64,000 bases of DNA from Nepenthes gracilis (lineage: Eukaryota; Streptophyta; Magnoliopsida; Caryophyllales; Nepenthaceae): the NCBI GenBank assembly GCA_033239525.1, contig BSYO01000026.1, positions 4,402,001 to 4,466,000 of the forward strand. The letters are read 5' to 3'. The position numbers were made by a program, and so were the translations under genes. Below are positions 1 to 12,148 of this stretch, one piece after another; the first letter of the stretch is position 1, and each line of letters begins with the position of its first letter. The notes beneath the pieces are model-generated. The model did not search any database. It saw only the letters and a list, made by a program, of their open reading frames with translations, and was not told the DNA's origin.

Positions 1-350
1 ACTACTTCAATAAGCTAGCACGTTTTAAGTACAGTACGCAATATATATGTAAATATCAACCGATATATAACCATATTAAGTCTCCCGATACCGACACACC
101 TCAATACATCGACAACATCGTAATGTATTACCATTTTGGCCGAAATACCTAATATTTTGCCGATAGATCAGTTGATATGGTCACATCAACTTATAGTTTT
201 TGGAAACTTTTTTTTGATATATCTAATACCAATACGTATTATCTAATATATCATTTATTAATATAGCTGCTACGACTATAACGATTTTCATCCATGGTAA
301 GCATAGAACGATACATCGGCCGATATGTAAAGTATTAATTGATATATATT
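1..350. repeat. Dispersed AT-rich CGATAT repeat, copy in ARC6 intron 6
   Basis: An AT-rich stretch full of CGATAT, CCGATA and GGCCGA words. Blocks occur in the same order as in the copies in introns 5 and 4: a CCCGATACCGACA-like block, TATTACC, a GTTTTTGGAAAC-like block, then AATACCAATACGTATT. I cannot assign it to a named family; it has no coding capacity. Confidence 0.6.
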
Positions 351-404
351 AGTATTTAGAGATCTGATGAACCTTGCAAAGAACATAGCCATGAGTTTAC
401 ATAC

Positions 405-3400
405 CTCATGGAGTTTCTCAATGACATGATCACGTCCGAGGGCCTGAGACTTGACATTCTGCCATTTAAGAACCAGAGCTTCTGCAAGTCTAGCATCCAT
501 CTTCGGTATTTCCTCGGCAACATTTTCACTTACAGGGAAAACCTGCACAATTCATTGCATTGAAGCTCATAGTCCCTGCTTGGTTGGAACAATGGTGTGA
601 AATAGCGGCAACAAAAATGCAATATGTTAGTATATTGGTAATATATAATAATATATTGGCCAATACACTAAACATTTCTCAGGTATATCTACCAATTTTG
701 CCCCTAGGTCCAATTTGCTACAAAAAAAAAAAATCTATAGCAACAAGTATCACCCAATATAACCGCAACAAGTATCACCCAATATAACCGCAACAAGTAT
801 CAATATTGATATTTTAAACTATGATTGAAACATAAAAAGCACAAGTAACAAATTCTCGTTAACATCCACTCTTTGCTTCCTTCAATAATCAATTACAATA
901 TTTTAAGCAAACTGCATTTAATAAATAGATAAAAATATCGGTCAAAATATAACAATATAAGCCTCCGATACTGACATAGTATTAAAATATATTACCGTAT
1001 CAACAATATATTGCAATATATAAGCCAATAGTCAAAATATTGGCTGATATTTCTCTATCAGCTTACGATTCTTATAAAAGTTTTTCATTTAATATATATC
1101 CAATATCAATACGTATTGTTAAACATATCTGATATCGATATATCCACAACCGATACTAAAATAGATATTTCTATCAATGATAAGAAAGGGGAATCATCTT
1201 ATTCATTAGATCATACCCACATGGATAAAATTAGAAGCCATCGCAGAGCCAGCTGATGCGTAAGGAATTGGGGAACCATTTTTCCGAGACAAACATTTCA
1301 GCCCGATTAACGCCACAACCCCAACCACCACACCTGCACACATAATCTTCACGCTCAAATCTTTTATGTCACCTTTAATCATTTCTTGTTCATCAATTTG
1401 TTTGAGGTGACTAGTCGACTCAACAGTGAGAATATTATTTTGACAAAGTTTCTCCTCACACTCACTTTCCTCAGTTACAACATTGTTATTGGCCCCAACA
1501 TTTATTTCATGTTCTATGCTTTCTTCCCTGGGACGACGGCGAAAAACCTTCCATAATGCCTGAATTGCAGTAGTTCGAACATTATCAAGCACGGCAGTAG
1601 CCTCAGCTCCAATTCTTACAATTGCTGCCGCTGCTGCTAGTGGCGAGCCGCTAACCCCGTCCAATCTTTCTAAGTATTTCAGGACCGTCGGATCATCGTA
1701 ATAATCCCTGAGTTTAAATTGAATACCTTTCGTCTCTCTAAACTTAGGAAAAACAACCTCCATTAGCCAAGTTTCCAACAGTTTACAAAGACCTGGAAGA
1801 GTATCATTTTCCTTATCATCCTTTGAATTCTCTAAAATGAATTCCACGATTGAAGGATCTCTGTAAGGCGAGCTCTCAGTGTCTAAGCCAAACGACGAAC
1901 GACACTGATCAATGTTGCCCACAAGCAGAGAACAGAGACCCCTCTCTAATGCAAAATCTACATCACGATTTTCTTGGACAGCGTGGATGGAGATAGAATT
2001 TTCTATAGCTGCAACTTTCATCTGCTGAAGCTGTTGAAACAGGTTGTCGGCATCTTGGATGAGATGCGGCTTCTTGCTAACGACAGCTTGACTAACCAGT
2101 GCAAGTGCCACCCCATAAACTTCAAAGCTTTCTGCTGGGATATTACTTGGCGTGGCAGCAAATAGATCAACCTGTTTTCAAATATAGTCAACCAATCAAG
2201 AAGATGTTTTGGAAAGGCAGTCAAGTAACACAGAGTGTTATGGGCCATATGGCAAGTGCTGAACCCAATAGAGTAAGAAAATGGTAGTACATATTGACAT
2301 CAGGCCTTCCAATATAAATATTTCCTGATATTGAAACAATATCAAGATGGATTACCGTAACGGTGATATATCTCAATATACCGACCAATATATTAGCCGA
2401 TACGGTACGGCCCCTAAAAGTTTACAATTTTTAGAAAAATTTTTCTTTCTAATATATCCGATAAATGTTATTTTATATATCCGACACTGATACCGATATT
2501 TTTATATATCATAGTACCTGCTCAGCTGCTGTCATATGTAAAAAGGCCTCATTCATGAAATCTTCGCGAGTGTAGCCGCCAGCTATGGCTGCCGCACCCC
2601 CACCTCCAACAGACCATAAAATGTTGCGCATGCCTTGAAGGGCCTCAGCTCTCTTTTTCTTGTGCTCGTCGCCAAGGGGAAGGGCCAAGAGCTCCAAAAC
2701 ACAACGTGGGGTGATCTCCTCAAGTGTCTCATCAATCTGTGCTTGTAAATCTGGTGCAAGAGTGCTCGAGCCTTCTTCCTAAATAAGGAAGAATTGCATC
2801 ATATAATCGCAAAGTGCAAGCATTAGGTGAGGATAAAATAGCCTTCCCTAAGCTACTTAGGATGAAAAACTTTATTGCTTTCATAGTCACTCTTGTTTAA
2901 ATAGAATCTTAGAAAGAATCAATCATGAATAGAAACCGGAGAACTTTCTTTTTTTCCTCGAGGGTTTCAAATTGAAAAATGGATACAAATTTGCAATTGC
3001 TTTTTAATATCATCAATAGGTCTTTTTTTTTTAGCCAGTCTAGTCATGGATTTGAGCTAAGAAATAGACTCCTGAAGCTAGAAAAAGGGTATCCTAAGTA
3101 ATTGTTATAATTGGGTTCATTAATATTCATGTATGAAGATGCAAAGCACCTGTTCATCAAACCTAATACTCTGCAATAGTACATCCATCAGGTTCATTTG
3201 CCAAACAGAGAATGTCAAGAACAGGGTCATCTATTTGAGAGAGATAAAACATCTGAATGTCAAGAGCAGGGTCATCTATTTTGAGAGAGAAAAAAACAGG
3301 TCAATCCGATGCCATTTTCACTACATTCCCACAACTTCATTTAAGGAAAACAGAGCTGCTTGATCATAGTTCTTGTAATAAAACTCTAGCCATCTCTCCT

Positions 3401-6400
3401 CTCTCTCCTTCCCTCCATCCATCTCCATAACCCATCTTCATGCTCTTTTAAGGCTTCCATCTTCTTCTTTCTGCTAGGGCTTGTTTAATTGTTAAAACGT
3501 TTTTATGTTTGGGTTGTGTAGAAAATCACAAGGAAAAAATGTGATGAAAAAATATATATTAAAATTTTTATATTTGAGAAAAATATTTTTCCTTTAATTT
3601 TTTTATCATTAATTTTCTTTTCCTCAAACGTTTTAGATCCAAACAAATTCTAAAGGATTGTTTAGATATAAGAAAGTTTGAAATAAAGGAAAATTTTTTT
3701 AAAAAAATATTATTTTTTCTCATTAATTTCCTTTCCTTCAAAATTACCTGTGACCAAACAAACCTTTTGTAAACCCCATCATTGTTCAGTGGGTATGCCT
3801 TTGTTGAGAAGATTCCAGATGGTTCGTGTTATAGTTTGGCCCATTATCTCAACAGTGACTTGTTTGGCAAATATTAGATTACGAGTTTAGTTGGTTTGTC
3901 TCGCCTATGGTTCCCTGTGAGTTCTCTAGCCTAGGTGCAGGTGTCCACTCTACTAGGATGTCAGTGGTCAATATGAAATGCCAACAACTAGTTTTGGGCA
4001 GCCTCCTTCAACAGTGTGTTTTTTAAGTTCTTATTTGTTGTGACCTCCTTTCATTAAATCTATATCACTCTTCAAAAGAAGGAAGGCTATTAGAGTCTAA
4101 CCAACCTGACAATATATTTGGAGTACATAATGGAGAAGACCAATTTTCACATTGTTTATAGTTGAGTTACAAAGGATATGCAGAAGTCCCTCAATAAGGG
4201 AAAAGAGCAGCGAAGCATATGTTTGGCAGAACGTCATCTTTGTTAACACCATTCTTTGTTTGTTTGATTGATCCTTTATTTTAATCGGATTTGGTTTATC
4301 ATGATTTTGTTTGGTATTTGGTGGATCTTCTAGTATGATAATTTTTTGTATTTTGCACCTCCAATTATTTGAGGATCTTCCTGTACTAAACATTCTCAAA
4401 ATAAATAAACAATTCAACGTGACTTATCAAACAAAATATGTAGCTTCACGTAGAATGTTAGCTACTCATAACTTGCAACAGGTTCAAAACATCTAGCAGC
4501 TATTCCCAAATATTAAAATTGTTATGGTAAAAATTGTAAAAATGGTGTTGAAACATACATACGAAAAAAAGGAAATTAAAAATGGCTAAAAAAAAATAAG
4601 AAATACAAATAGCAAAGAACCAGGACAGAAAAGGAAAACAATGATATTACTGTAAATCTCAAAGGAAGTACAACTTCTAGTGTCATAGAGGCAGCAAAGA
4701 ATTAATTTTTTTTTCTTTGTTTTGGCTAGATAAGTCAGCATAAAATTGATTTTTTTTTTTTTTTTATAACAGACGAGTGCTTAGAGCCTTAATCTTTCGT
4801 CATTCGGACATATTCATCAATGCATGATCTAGCAAATAAGAAATGTAACCAAAGAATAGCCTTGGCACCTATTGCAGTATGAAGTTATGGGTACAAATTA
4901 TGAAAACTATCTTTATGCAATATGAGAATATGACTCTGGCCCTTCTTTAAAAATATTTTGCCTCATGAATTTTTAATATATCTTTCGTATGTCACATTTT
5001 TAAGCACCACACTACAAAAGAAGATGCTCAAAAACAGTTCAACAGCTTCCATACAATAGCATACAGTATCACTGTACCATCATAAAATCAGATATTTTAA
5101 GCGCAATGTAGCGTCAGGCAACCAAGCAAAATTATAGACTTCAGGCATTATGAATTTACTTGAATTCAGAGCCATCCACTTGTGCCTTTTATGCCAGCAC
5201 CTTTATCTTACCACATAACATACAATAAAAAAAAAGAGTACTAAAATTCAATGGAAACTGACCCAGGATCATCAAGATTATATAAGAAACTTTATAAAAC
5301 TTAAAACAATATAACAACATATAGTAACTCAAACAAAAAAAGCCTTTTTGACAAAAAATTATCTCATTCTCCAAAAGGGTATTCACTCCATGCTAAAACG
5401 GTCCTCTGACATTATAATTTAACATAATCCATATAACACAATTTAGTAATTCAAACAAAAAAGGCTTTTTGACAAAATTATTCACTCTAATCGGGTATTC
5501 ACTCCATGCTAAAATGATTGTCTCCCATCTGATTGCAAGCCACTTCATGAGAATAATTACCGTACAATCTGTTTTGATTTTTGTAATTGGCAATTTCTGT
5601 GACTAAGTTAGCGGTCGACTAAATCTTAAGTTCTCATGAGATAAGGAACATCTACTAACATAAAAATCACCAATCCCTCAATTATCTCTATATTTACTGT
5701 AGCCGGCTTGTGGAGTTTGAATGTGTGTGATCAGCCACCCATAGTTTGTGATTATTATGACATAAGGGGTATCCTTGCATCCATAGGATCGGTTCAGGTC
5801 TGATGTACGCCAGATGAATACTCTAGCATTACTAATAGTATGACCTGTGCCAAATTAGTGCCTGGGGCACGCACATGTGCATGTAGTAGAATGGGTTATG
5901 CTCCTACACCATTGAGGCGCGCTTATGCACAAGTAAAAGAATGGGTTGCTCTAGTGCATAGTTGAGACACACTCATGTGCAACAAACAAAATGGATTGTG
6001 CTCGAGCGCACTAAAAGCGCGCTCATACGTAAATAGCAGAATGGGTAGCGCTCGTACACACTTATAGCACGCTTATGCGCAAGTAATAGTATAAGGTGCG
6101 CTTGTGCGCCCTTCTGTGTAGGAGGTGGCACTTGAGGCATGGTTGACGAACTCGTGCACTGATCGCTCAAGTCAAATTTTCTAACGGATTTTTAGCTCCA
6201 TTTCTAGTTCCATATATATATATATGGAATGAATAGGCTTTATGTCAATCCAATGCACAAGAACCAAAACCATCAAGAGAGAGATTTTTCTATAATGGAG
6301 TGATTTGATCTTCATACAAGATGTTTGCTTTTTTGAGAAGATTAAGTATTTAAATAAAAGGAAGGTCATGCCACTGTGGAGTTGATTGATTGTCAATTGT

Positions 6401-8622
6401 TCACCACTATTGTGTTTGAGAAATAAAAGAGGAAGATTCACATGGAGAAGATGTCTAAATGTCTCAAATCCATTACTGAAAAGTAGATCAAAAGAATTGT
6501 TTTAGAAGAATCACAAGTCTCAGGATTAGTCAAAGAGTGTCTTGGGTTTAGAACACCTGTCTATAAGTTAAACATTTCATAATAAATTTCTCATTTAGCG
6601 TGCTGCAAAAATCTAAAGATTTTTGTCATTTTAGTTTTTCCTTTGTCATCAAATTTGGATTTTAATTTATTTTCAACTTTCTAATTTTTGGTTGTTGTAT
6701 GTGCAAGCATAAGTGAATTCTCAGCTATTTAGTGAAATCTTTAATGTGTTATTGATTATTGCGTAATATTTTTAAATTTTACATTATTCATATATTCACC
6801 CCCTTTAAACACAGGATTTTCACCTTCTCCAAATGATTGCTTGACTCATAAATATGAAGTGAATGCAATATAATATGTCCATAGTTTTAGTGAACGATGA
6901 TATCAAAGAATGCCCTTTTGATGAAAAGTAACAGAGGGATGCAAAATCTAAAATTATATAGGACAAGGATCCAAGGCATAAGCACCAAGCACATTAGCTC
7001 AACATCTCACCTGTAGCAGCTTCAGAGCGAGTTCCAAAGCCTCACAACCTTCAATGAAATTGGGAGGAGAAAATGCCATGGCATCCCTTGAGATGTCGAC
7101 ATAAGCCAAGGCCATTGCTAACACAACATCATGCTTGAAGGACTTCGATAGCCTCTCTTTCAACAGGCTATCCCCAATCCTAATAACCACTTTGTTTTCT
7201 CCGACCTCTTGCAAGACACACAATGCTCCTGGCACCTATATAGTCCAGCAATTTCTTATTAGAATTTTTCCACATGGCACAGTATATATTTAATGATTTA
7301 TTGGAATAAGTAGATATTACGATCCAATACAATTTTGTTATATATTACTAGAGAAGTTATTTCTTTAGTAGGCCAGCTATTTTACGAAAAGGATGACATT
7401 TACATAATTAAAAAATCAGTCCATTTCCACATTATAAATGAAAGAATTGCCAATCATTTGTTGTTAATAAGATTGGGCAATTCTCTGATAATGATTATGG
7501 CAGTTTTTTTTTTTTTTTTTTCCTGAATGAGTTTTCAACTTCTCATTAAAAAAAAAAAAACAGCAATTTAGAAAAAATGGGAGAATGACAATCCTCCACA
7601 CACAAATTCTTTGCTATCATGAAGGAAGAAAGATTAGGGTGAAGGGAGAAAAACTAATTTCAAGTTCTTCGAGAAAAAAAGCTTTAATTATGCATTCAGG
7701 TATTTCTATAATATTTGCTTTTGCATGATAAAACTGTGAAATAACGCGAAGATTCTGATTATCTAGTTCTTACAACTGACTCTCAATCTGCACGCTTTTT
7801 ACGACTCATAACAATTATTTTCACAGAAGCCCGAGCTTCAGCATATTACAAAGCCAATTACAGTCAAACGAATGGCAACTTTGCAAGCTAGAGAAACTGA
7901 GAGCATGCTGTTTTGCTGTGATTAATTGCGTGGTACAATGGCATGGAACTTCTCTTCTACATTGCTATTAAACTTTTTGACGCACAATGCCAGAAAATAG
8001 AACGAAGACTTGCCTTATCAAATGGAACTTCAGTGAGGATGGTTTCCACTTCGGCTTCAGACAGTCCTAAATTGTATTCCCTTCGCGAGCTAGGATTCGA
8101 AAGCGTTTCGCAAGCAGCTTGCAGGATTTGCCTTCGACTGATTAAAGCATCTTGGCTGTATCCGTATTGTGGTGGCTTCGAAACCCTAGCTTCGAAGGCT
8201 CTTCGAATTCCATCTCCTAGAAAATGCATCTCAGCGCCCAAGACCTGAAGCAGAGAGAATAATTAACAGAAACAAGGCATTTTTCAGGGCTAATTGTAGG
8301 AACATCAAGCAACTGGCCGTACCTGATAGAAATTGAGGGGAACGGAGAGGTGGCGATCGGGAGGGGCAAGGGAGGGAGGAAGAGAAGTGAGGGTAGTGGT
8401 GGTGGTGGTGGGAGAAGAGTCGATGGAGGGGTAGAATTGGAAGTCGGAAAAAAGCCGGTCGGCCCATTTGCTGGCGGAGAAAGTGGCGGTGCTGGAATTG
8501 GCTGCTGGCACGCCACCGCTACTGACTCCGGCGTAAACTCTGAAGAAGGATCTCCTAGAGAGAGTCAATGGAGGTTTCGTGCAACCGTAGCCAAAGCACA
8601 AATGCGACGTCAGGGATTCCAT
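405..8622 (-). CDS. ARC6: ARC6, chloroplast division inner-envelope protein (3' end off the window)
   Basis: ARC6 is an inner-envelope protein that anchors and stabilises the FtsZ ring in the stroma and recruits PDV2 across the intermembrane space. I read six coding exons on the minus strand: 8323-8622, 8014-8244, 7011-7235, 2518-2778, 1221-2171 and 405-542. They total 702 codons in one unbroken frame, and every junction is phase 0. Residues 1 to about 65 look like a transit peptide. The J-like domain spans about 97-165 (FEARVSKPPQYGYSQDALIS). The long stromal region includes GLCKLLETWL and KFKLRDYYDD-like segments (here QFKLRDYYDD). A single membrane segment lies at about 615-633 (CAGVVVGVVALIGL). 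The C-terminal intermembrane-space domain begins in exon 6 (PKMDARLAEALVLKWQ) and must finish left of position 1, about 100 residues later by comparison with Arabidopsis. Intron 2 has a GC donor, and the exon 5 donor is weak. PARC6/CDP1 was considered, but the J-like region and exon text fit ARC6 much better. Confidence 0.95.
900..1190. repeat. Dispersed AT-rich CGATAT repeat, copy in ARC6 intron 5
   Basis: A second copy of the same family in the same orientation. Recognisable words in order are AAGCCTCCGATACTGACA, TATTACCGTATC, AAAGTTTTT, and CCAATATCAATACGTATT. The sequence between this copy and exon 6 (560-900) is related debris, including short direct repeats of ACAAGTATCACCCAATATAA at about 740-800. 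Confidence 0.6.
2290..2516. repeat. Dispersed AT-rich CGATAT repeat, copy in ARC6 intron 4
   Basis: A third copy in the same orientation, filling most of this 346-bp intron. It contains TATTAGCCGATACGG, AAAAGTTTACAATTTTTAG and GACACTGATACCGATA. The end of the repeat lies immediately beside the exon 4 donor, so the repeat may supply intronic splice context. Confidence 0.6.
3208..3290. repeat. Short tandem duplication in ARC6 intron 3
   Basis: A segment of about 47 bp occurs twice in a row. Both copies contain AGGGTCATCTATTT followed by GAGAGAG, preceded by GAATGTCAAGA. The copies differ at a few bases. Confidence 0.7.
3478..3764. mobile_element. MITE-like foldback candidate in ARC6 intron 3
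   Basis: The left end reads GGCTTGTTTAATT and the right end, on the other strand, reads GGTTTGTTTGGTC. The interior is very AT-rich with no ORF, and a second pair of similar words (CCAAACAAATTC, GGATTGTTTAGAT) sits near the middle. I could not identify a target-site duplication, so the transposon origin is tentative. Confidence 0.35.
5316..5515. repeat. Imperfect ~116-bp tandem duplication in ARC6 intron 3
   Basis: Two copies share GGGTATTCACTCCATGCTAA, AGTAA(C/T)TCAAACAAAAAA and a TTTTTGACAAAA block in the same order. The shared ATTCACTCCA starts at 5381 and again at 5497, 116 bp apart. The copies have several mismatches and a short deletion in the second. Confidence 0.75.
5862..6110. repeat. 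50-bp tandem repeat, about five copies, in ARC6 intron 3
   Basis: The word AATGG(G/A) (AAGG in the last unit) recurs at about 5890, 5940, 5990, 6040 and 6090, so the period is 50 bp. Each unit carries a GCGC-rich half that alternates purine and pyrimidine, such as GCTTATGCGC and CTCGTGCGC-like words, giving local dyad symmetry. The units are diverged by substitution, but the period is constant. Confidence 0.75.
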
Positions 8623-8760
8623 TTTTGCAGTCTGCTAAAACCCTCTCAAACTCTTCCCCTCCGCTACACAACTCCGCTTCCGCACCCTACTGCGTTCAAG
8701 CTTAAACCCTTTGCATTTTCAGCCGAGTAACCTTACGCCATTGGTTAAGAGCTTAATGAA
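8623..8760 (-). promoter_or_regulatory. ARC6 5' leader and proximal promoter
   Basis: This is the stretch directly upstream of the ARC6 start codon. Read on the minus strand it has a CCAAT motif at 8740-8744, about 120 nt before the ATG, and a pyrimidine-rich leader. I see no convincing TATA box, which is common for plant genes encoding plastid proteins. The boundaries are an estimate. Confidence 0.3.
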
Positions 8761-9572
8761 CCTAACAACTTCAGTAGGATCTTCTCCATCGTCCGCTGTG
8801 TTGCTGTCTCCAGGCTGAGATGATAAATGTGGGTGAAATGGACAATAATGAATACACTATGATAAATTAATTGTAAATTCATCAAAAATAATTATATAAT
8901 ATTTATTATATAGAAATATTTAGTAAATATTACATCATAATTTTGTTGCATTATAATATACTCATAATAATTGTTTTTTTTTTTTTGGCTTATAAAAAAT
9001 TAATAGTAACTTTTTCATAAATTAATCATAAATAAAGTGAGTAGTTGGTTGAATAATTGGGAACCTTACCAATATAAAAATGGCTGAAGACAAGGCTAAG
9101 AAAAGTTATGAGAATTATTTAGGGCATCTACATAATATATAAATCAATGGTAGTATTTAGGAGAAAAAATAATGGAATGTAGGTTTATGTTTAAATATGG
9201 ACAATACTTTAGTATTATGTTATGTAATCAAGAGAGCAATTTTAAATAGTAATCGGGTTAAACTAAGAGGAAAGTAAATCAATAAAATATCAGTTATATC
9301 TGTATTTGACATATTAGATAATACGTGTTTAGAAATTGATCAGTATATAAAATATACAAACAAATGTAGATAAGACTGTGTAATCTACTATAGATTCATC
9401 TAATAATAGAAGGTTACTTATATAAAGTAGACGATGTAAAATTTTATAAAAAAAATAATTATTATAAATATATGAATAATATTTATGAAATATTCTAATT
9501 ATATAATATTATATTCTTAGAAATATAATATTATAGAATATGATAATATATGTTTCATTATATTTGGCATTC
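8761..9572. repeat. AT-rich stretch with probable Copia 3' LTR remnant
   Basis: No gene is visible. On the minus strand a purine tract (TTTGAGGGA) at about 9572-9585 is followed by AT-rich sequence running toward 8900. That is the expected place for the 3' LTR of the Copia fragment at 9780-10440. The far end of the LTR cannot be fixed. Confidence 0.4.
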
Positions 9573-9779
9573 CCTCAAATTTGAGAAGGTAAAATGGATA
9601 TTGGTTTAAGTTTGGAAACTAGATCTTGGAACCATCATGTTGCAAGAAATTTGATGAAAATGATCGATGGAATGCAATGAAAATGTATACTATCTTATTA
9701 AATGTATTGACAATAAAATGATAGTCATTTGTAATATATTTATATACTTATAAAATATATTATTATGAGTAATTTATAT

Positions 9780-10440
9780 GGTACTTTGAACATCACAATG
9801 TAAGATAACTATATTATGATGTATATCTCCCATGTCTTCTAATAGTCATTGTAACCAAATAACTTTGGCAATTTTATTAGCCAGGGTATAATATTCTACT
9901 TCATTACTTGAGCAAGATATAACAGAATTTTTTACTTCACTGTAAAATAAAAATGCTTCTAGAAAGAACCAATATATAGTAATAGATTGTCGATTGGCGA
10001 GATCATTTATTCCATCTGTATTAAAAAAGCATATAGATGGAGAGATGAGTGAATAGAGAAATAAAATCTAAAAAATAAAGATTATTTAATATATCGAATG
10101 ATATTGATCACTGTGGCATAGTGAGTAAATTACGGTGTGGCCATAAATTGGCTAACAAGATGAATTGTATAAATAATATCAAAACACATAATAGTGATAT
10201 AAAAAGTACTCCTATTAATTGCCAATAATGTGTTGCATCTAACAAAGAAAAATTATTGGACGGAGTAAATTTGACATTTAATTCCAATGAAGTAGGAACA
10301 ATATTATTATCATTTATGGAAACGTGAATGAGTAGATCTAATGCATATTTTGCTTGAAAAATATAATATCCATCAAAATATGAAATTATTTTAAAACCAG
10401 GGAAGTAAGTGAAATTATTAACATCTTTCATCTCAAACTC
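9780..10440 (-). pseudogene. Decayed Ty1/Copia RT and RNase H fragment
   Basis: The minus strand reads EFEMKDVNNFTYFPGFKIIS, then FDGYYIFQAKYALDLL and DATHYWQLIG. This matches the C-terminal third of Copia reverse transcriptase, where intact elements read roughly S-D-G-Y-Y-x-x-Q-A-K-Y and D-A-T-x-Y-R-Q-L-V-G. Farther along (9790-9970), RNase H remains legible as SITIYWFFLEAFLFYSEVK and SSNEVEYYTLANKIAKVIWL. Several frameshifts and stops interrupt it and everything upstream of this part of pol is missing, so it is a dead fragment. The purine tract and LTR-like sequence follow in the expected order. Confidence 0.82.
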
Positions 10441-10589
10441 TTGGTGTAAAAAGTTTTAATGGTATTGTAATATCAGAGTTTTCAATTTATGTTTACAACA
10501 TTATAGTTATTATACATTGGGTTAATGTGAAAAAATAATTTTATAATAAAAATTTTAAGAAAAATTAAAATTTAAGGAAATATGATTAG

Positions 10590-11000
10590 CGCATGATCAA
10601 CAAAGAGTATTGCATGTGAGCATTTTCAATAGAATTACAGCCTGTCAGATGCACAAGATAGAGTACTTGTGCATGTTTTAGGCAATAAGTTCGTGCCTAA
10701 GAGATGCCTATAAAATGCACATATATGGTTTGGATAGAATGTGTCAAACTTAAAATATACTTGATGTGGTGCATGTACGTATATGTGGATAGGAATAGTG
10801 CCTAATGAGTATCTAATTAGTACTTGTGCACCGATTTGGATATGTAAATCTTCTTTCATCCAATTTCTATCCTCTGTATTGAAAAAAGAGAGAAAAGAAA
10901 GAGAAAGGAAATGGAAGAATAGAGAAAAATAGAGAAATGGATTTTAAGCCATTTTACACATATTTTTGAATATTTTATTCTGATAATCCTTTAAATCCAA
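10590..11000 (+). repeat. GTGC-rich dispersed repeat, copy 1
   Basis: A GTGC/TGCAC-rich segment containing words such as GTGCATG, AGTGCCTAATGAG and ACTTGTGCACCG. It is followed by a purine run (GAGAGAAAAGAAAGAGAAAG) and an AT tail. The same order of blocks recurs near 30.06, 41.25 and 44.87 kb, and inverted near 53.3 kb. It may be a solo LTR of an old element; I see no coding sequence. Confidence 0.45.
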
Positions 11001-11160
11001 ATTATTCTTTACACATATTTTTGAATATTATTACATGCATGTATATTTTATAAAATGTTTAAAAATTTTGTTGATTTTTATCGAATATTTTGATATTTTA
11101 TTTATTTTCACTGAATATTTAGGAAATTTAAAAGATTATATTTTTATATTGAAATATTAT

Positions 11161-12147
11161 TAATGAGCTCGGTAAATCCGGCCTAATAGAAAGGTCCACG
11201 AATAAAGTAAAGGCCTAATAAAATTTAGGAAGCCCAGGATACGTCCAAGTAGGCCCCAGTCAGCAGTCCTTACTAATTCAACCCAATGACGGCTCAACGG
11301 TTGAATAATTTCGACCCATAAAATGAGCCCATGTGCTATATAATTTACCATAACCATTTCGACAAATCTTTATAAAATAACCACCATACGTAACACCCAC
11401 TTCCCGCAATTAAAAGTAACCTACCATAACTAACCGGTCAAAACAATATAACCATTTGGTTTTACCCTATTCGTGGATGGTTGTCACTAGATAGGGATAA
11501 TCCACCGCCCTTCATCTCTATAAGTACCATTTCATTCCCACTAAAAAAATGGGATTGAGAGAAGAGGCCGGAGAAGAGAGTCCAAAAAAGAGGGGAGAGA
11601 ATTTTTCCAAAAAACTTTCCACCTAATCCCTCGAAAAGTCCATCAACAAAAGGCTCTCCCTCCAATAGATTTTCTATTCAAGTGACTGGTCATCGCTCTA
11701 GAGCACCCTAATAGACCTTAAATTGCCGTAAAATCTATAATAGCGTATCTAATACGCTCCTTTAAGCCGTTCTTCTGATGAGTGCACCTCTAAGCCACCC
11801 TTCTATCAGGGGTATCTCTAAGCCGCTCCTTTATAGGCGCACCTCTAAACTGTCCTTTTGTTGGGTGTACTTTTAAGCTGTTTATCAACTAGACGCATCC
11901 AAATGATCGATCCACTGATACATGCATCCTCCATGCATCTTTCTATACTCTTGAAAAAATTGACTTAAGTGACGAAGGATATACGGTGGTATCAATTCTC
12001 ACCATCCTCTAACTTCTCATTTTTAGTTGTATTGTATAAGGTCCAGGTTCAAAGAAACGAAAATTAGATCAGATCTAATTTGACCCAACGTAGAAGATCA
12101 AGTAGCTCCTTCACTTGTATGATAACCCGAATTTGTGGAACGTAACA
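11161..12147 (+). repeat. 5' LTR of the 11.2-16.0 kb element
   Basis: It matches the repeat at 15014-16010 along its whole length: AGGAAGCCCAGGA-like words, CGTCCAAGTAGGC, ATCCACCGCCCTT-like words, then CTCTAAGCCG units. A TATA-like CTATATAATT lies at about 11336-11345. Several short CTCTAAGCCGTCCTT-like units repeat near 11770-11880. Confidence 0.8.
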
Positions 12148-12148
12148 T

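Larger units (their letters stand above)
2779..7010 (-). other. ARC6 intron 3 (4.2 kb)
   Basis: A long intron between the exons ending LKLLQ and beginning EEGSSTLAPD, with a GT donor at 7010-7009 and an AG acceptor at 2780-2779. Apart from the small repeats listed separately (3208-3290, 3478-3764, 5316-5515, 5862-6110), it is AT-rich unique-looking sequence. The short ORFs in it have no family resemblance that I recognise. Confidence 0.85.

Noticed and set aside
4097..4417. A 106-codon minus frame in ARC6 intron 3
   Set aside because: No family resemblance, AT-rich codon use, and intronic position in the same orientation as ARC6.
6190..6840. Possible Copia LTR fragment in ARC6 intron 3
   Set aside because: The end word ATTCACCCCCTTTAAACAC is reminiscent of Copia LTR ends, but no partner, primer site or pol text is nearby.
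8217..8730. Overlapping plus and minus open frames around the ARC6 first exon
   Set aside because: They are shadows of the GC-rich ARC6 exon 1 or run into its intron.
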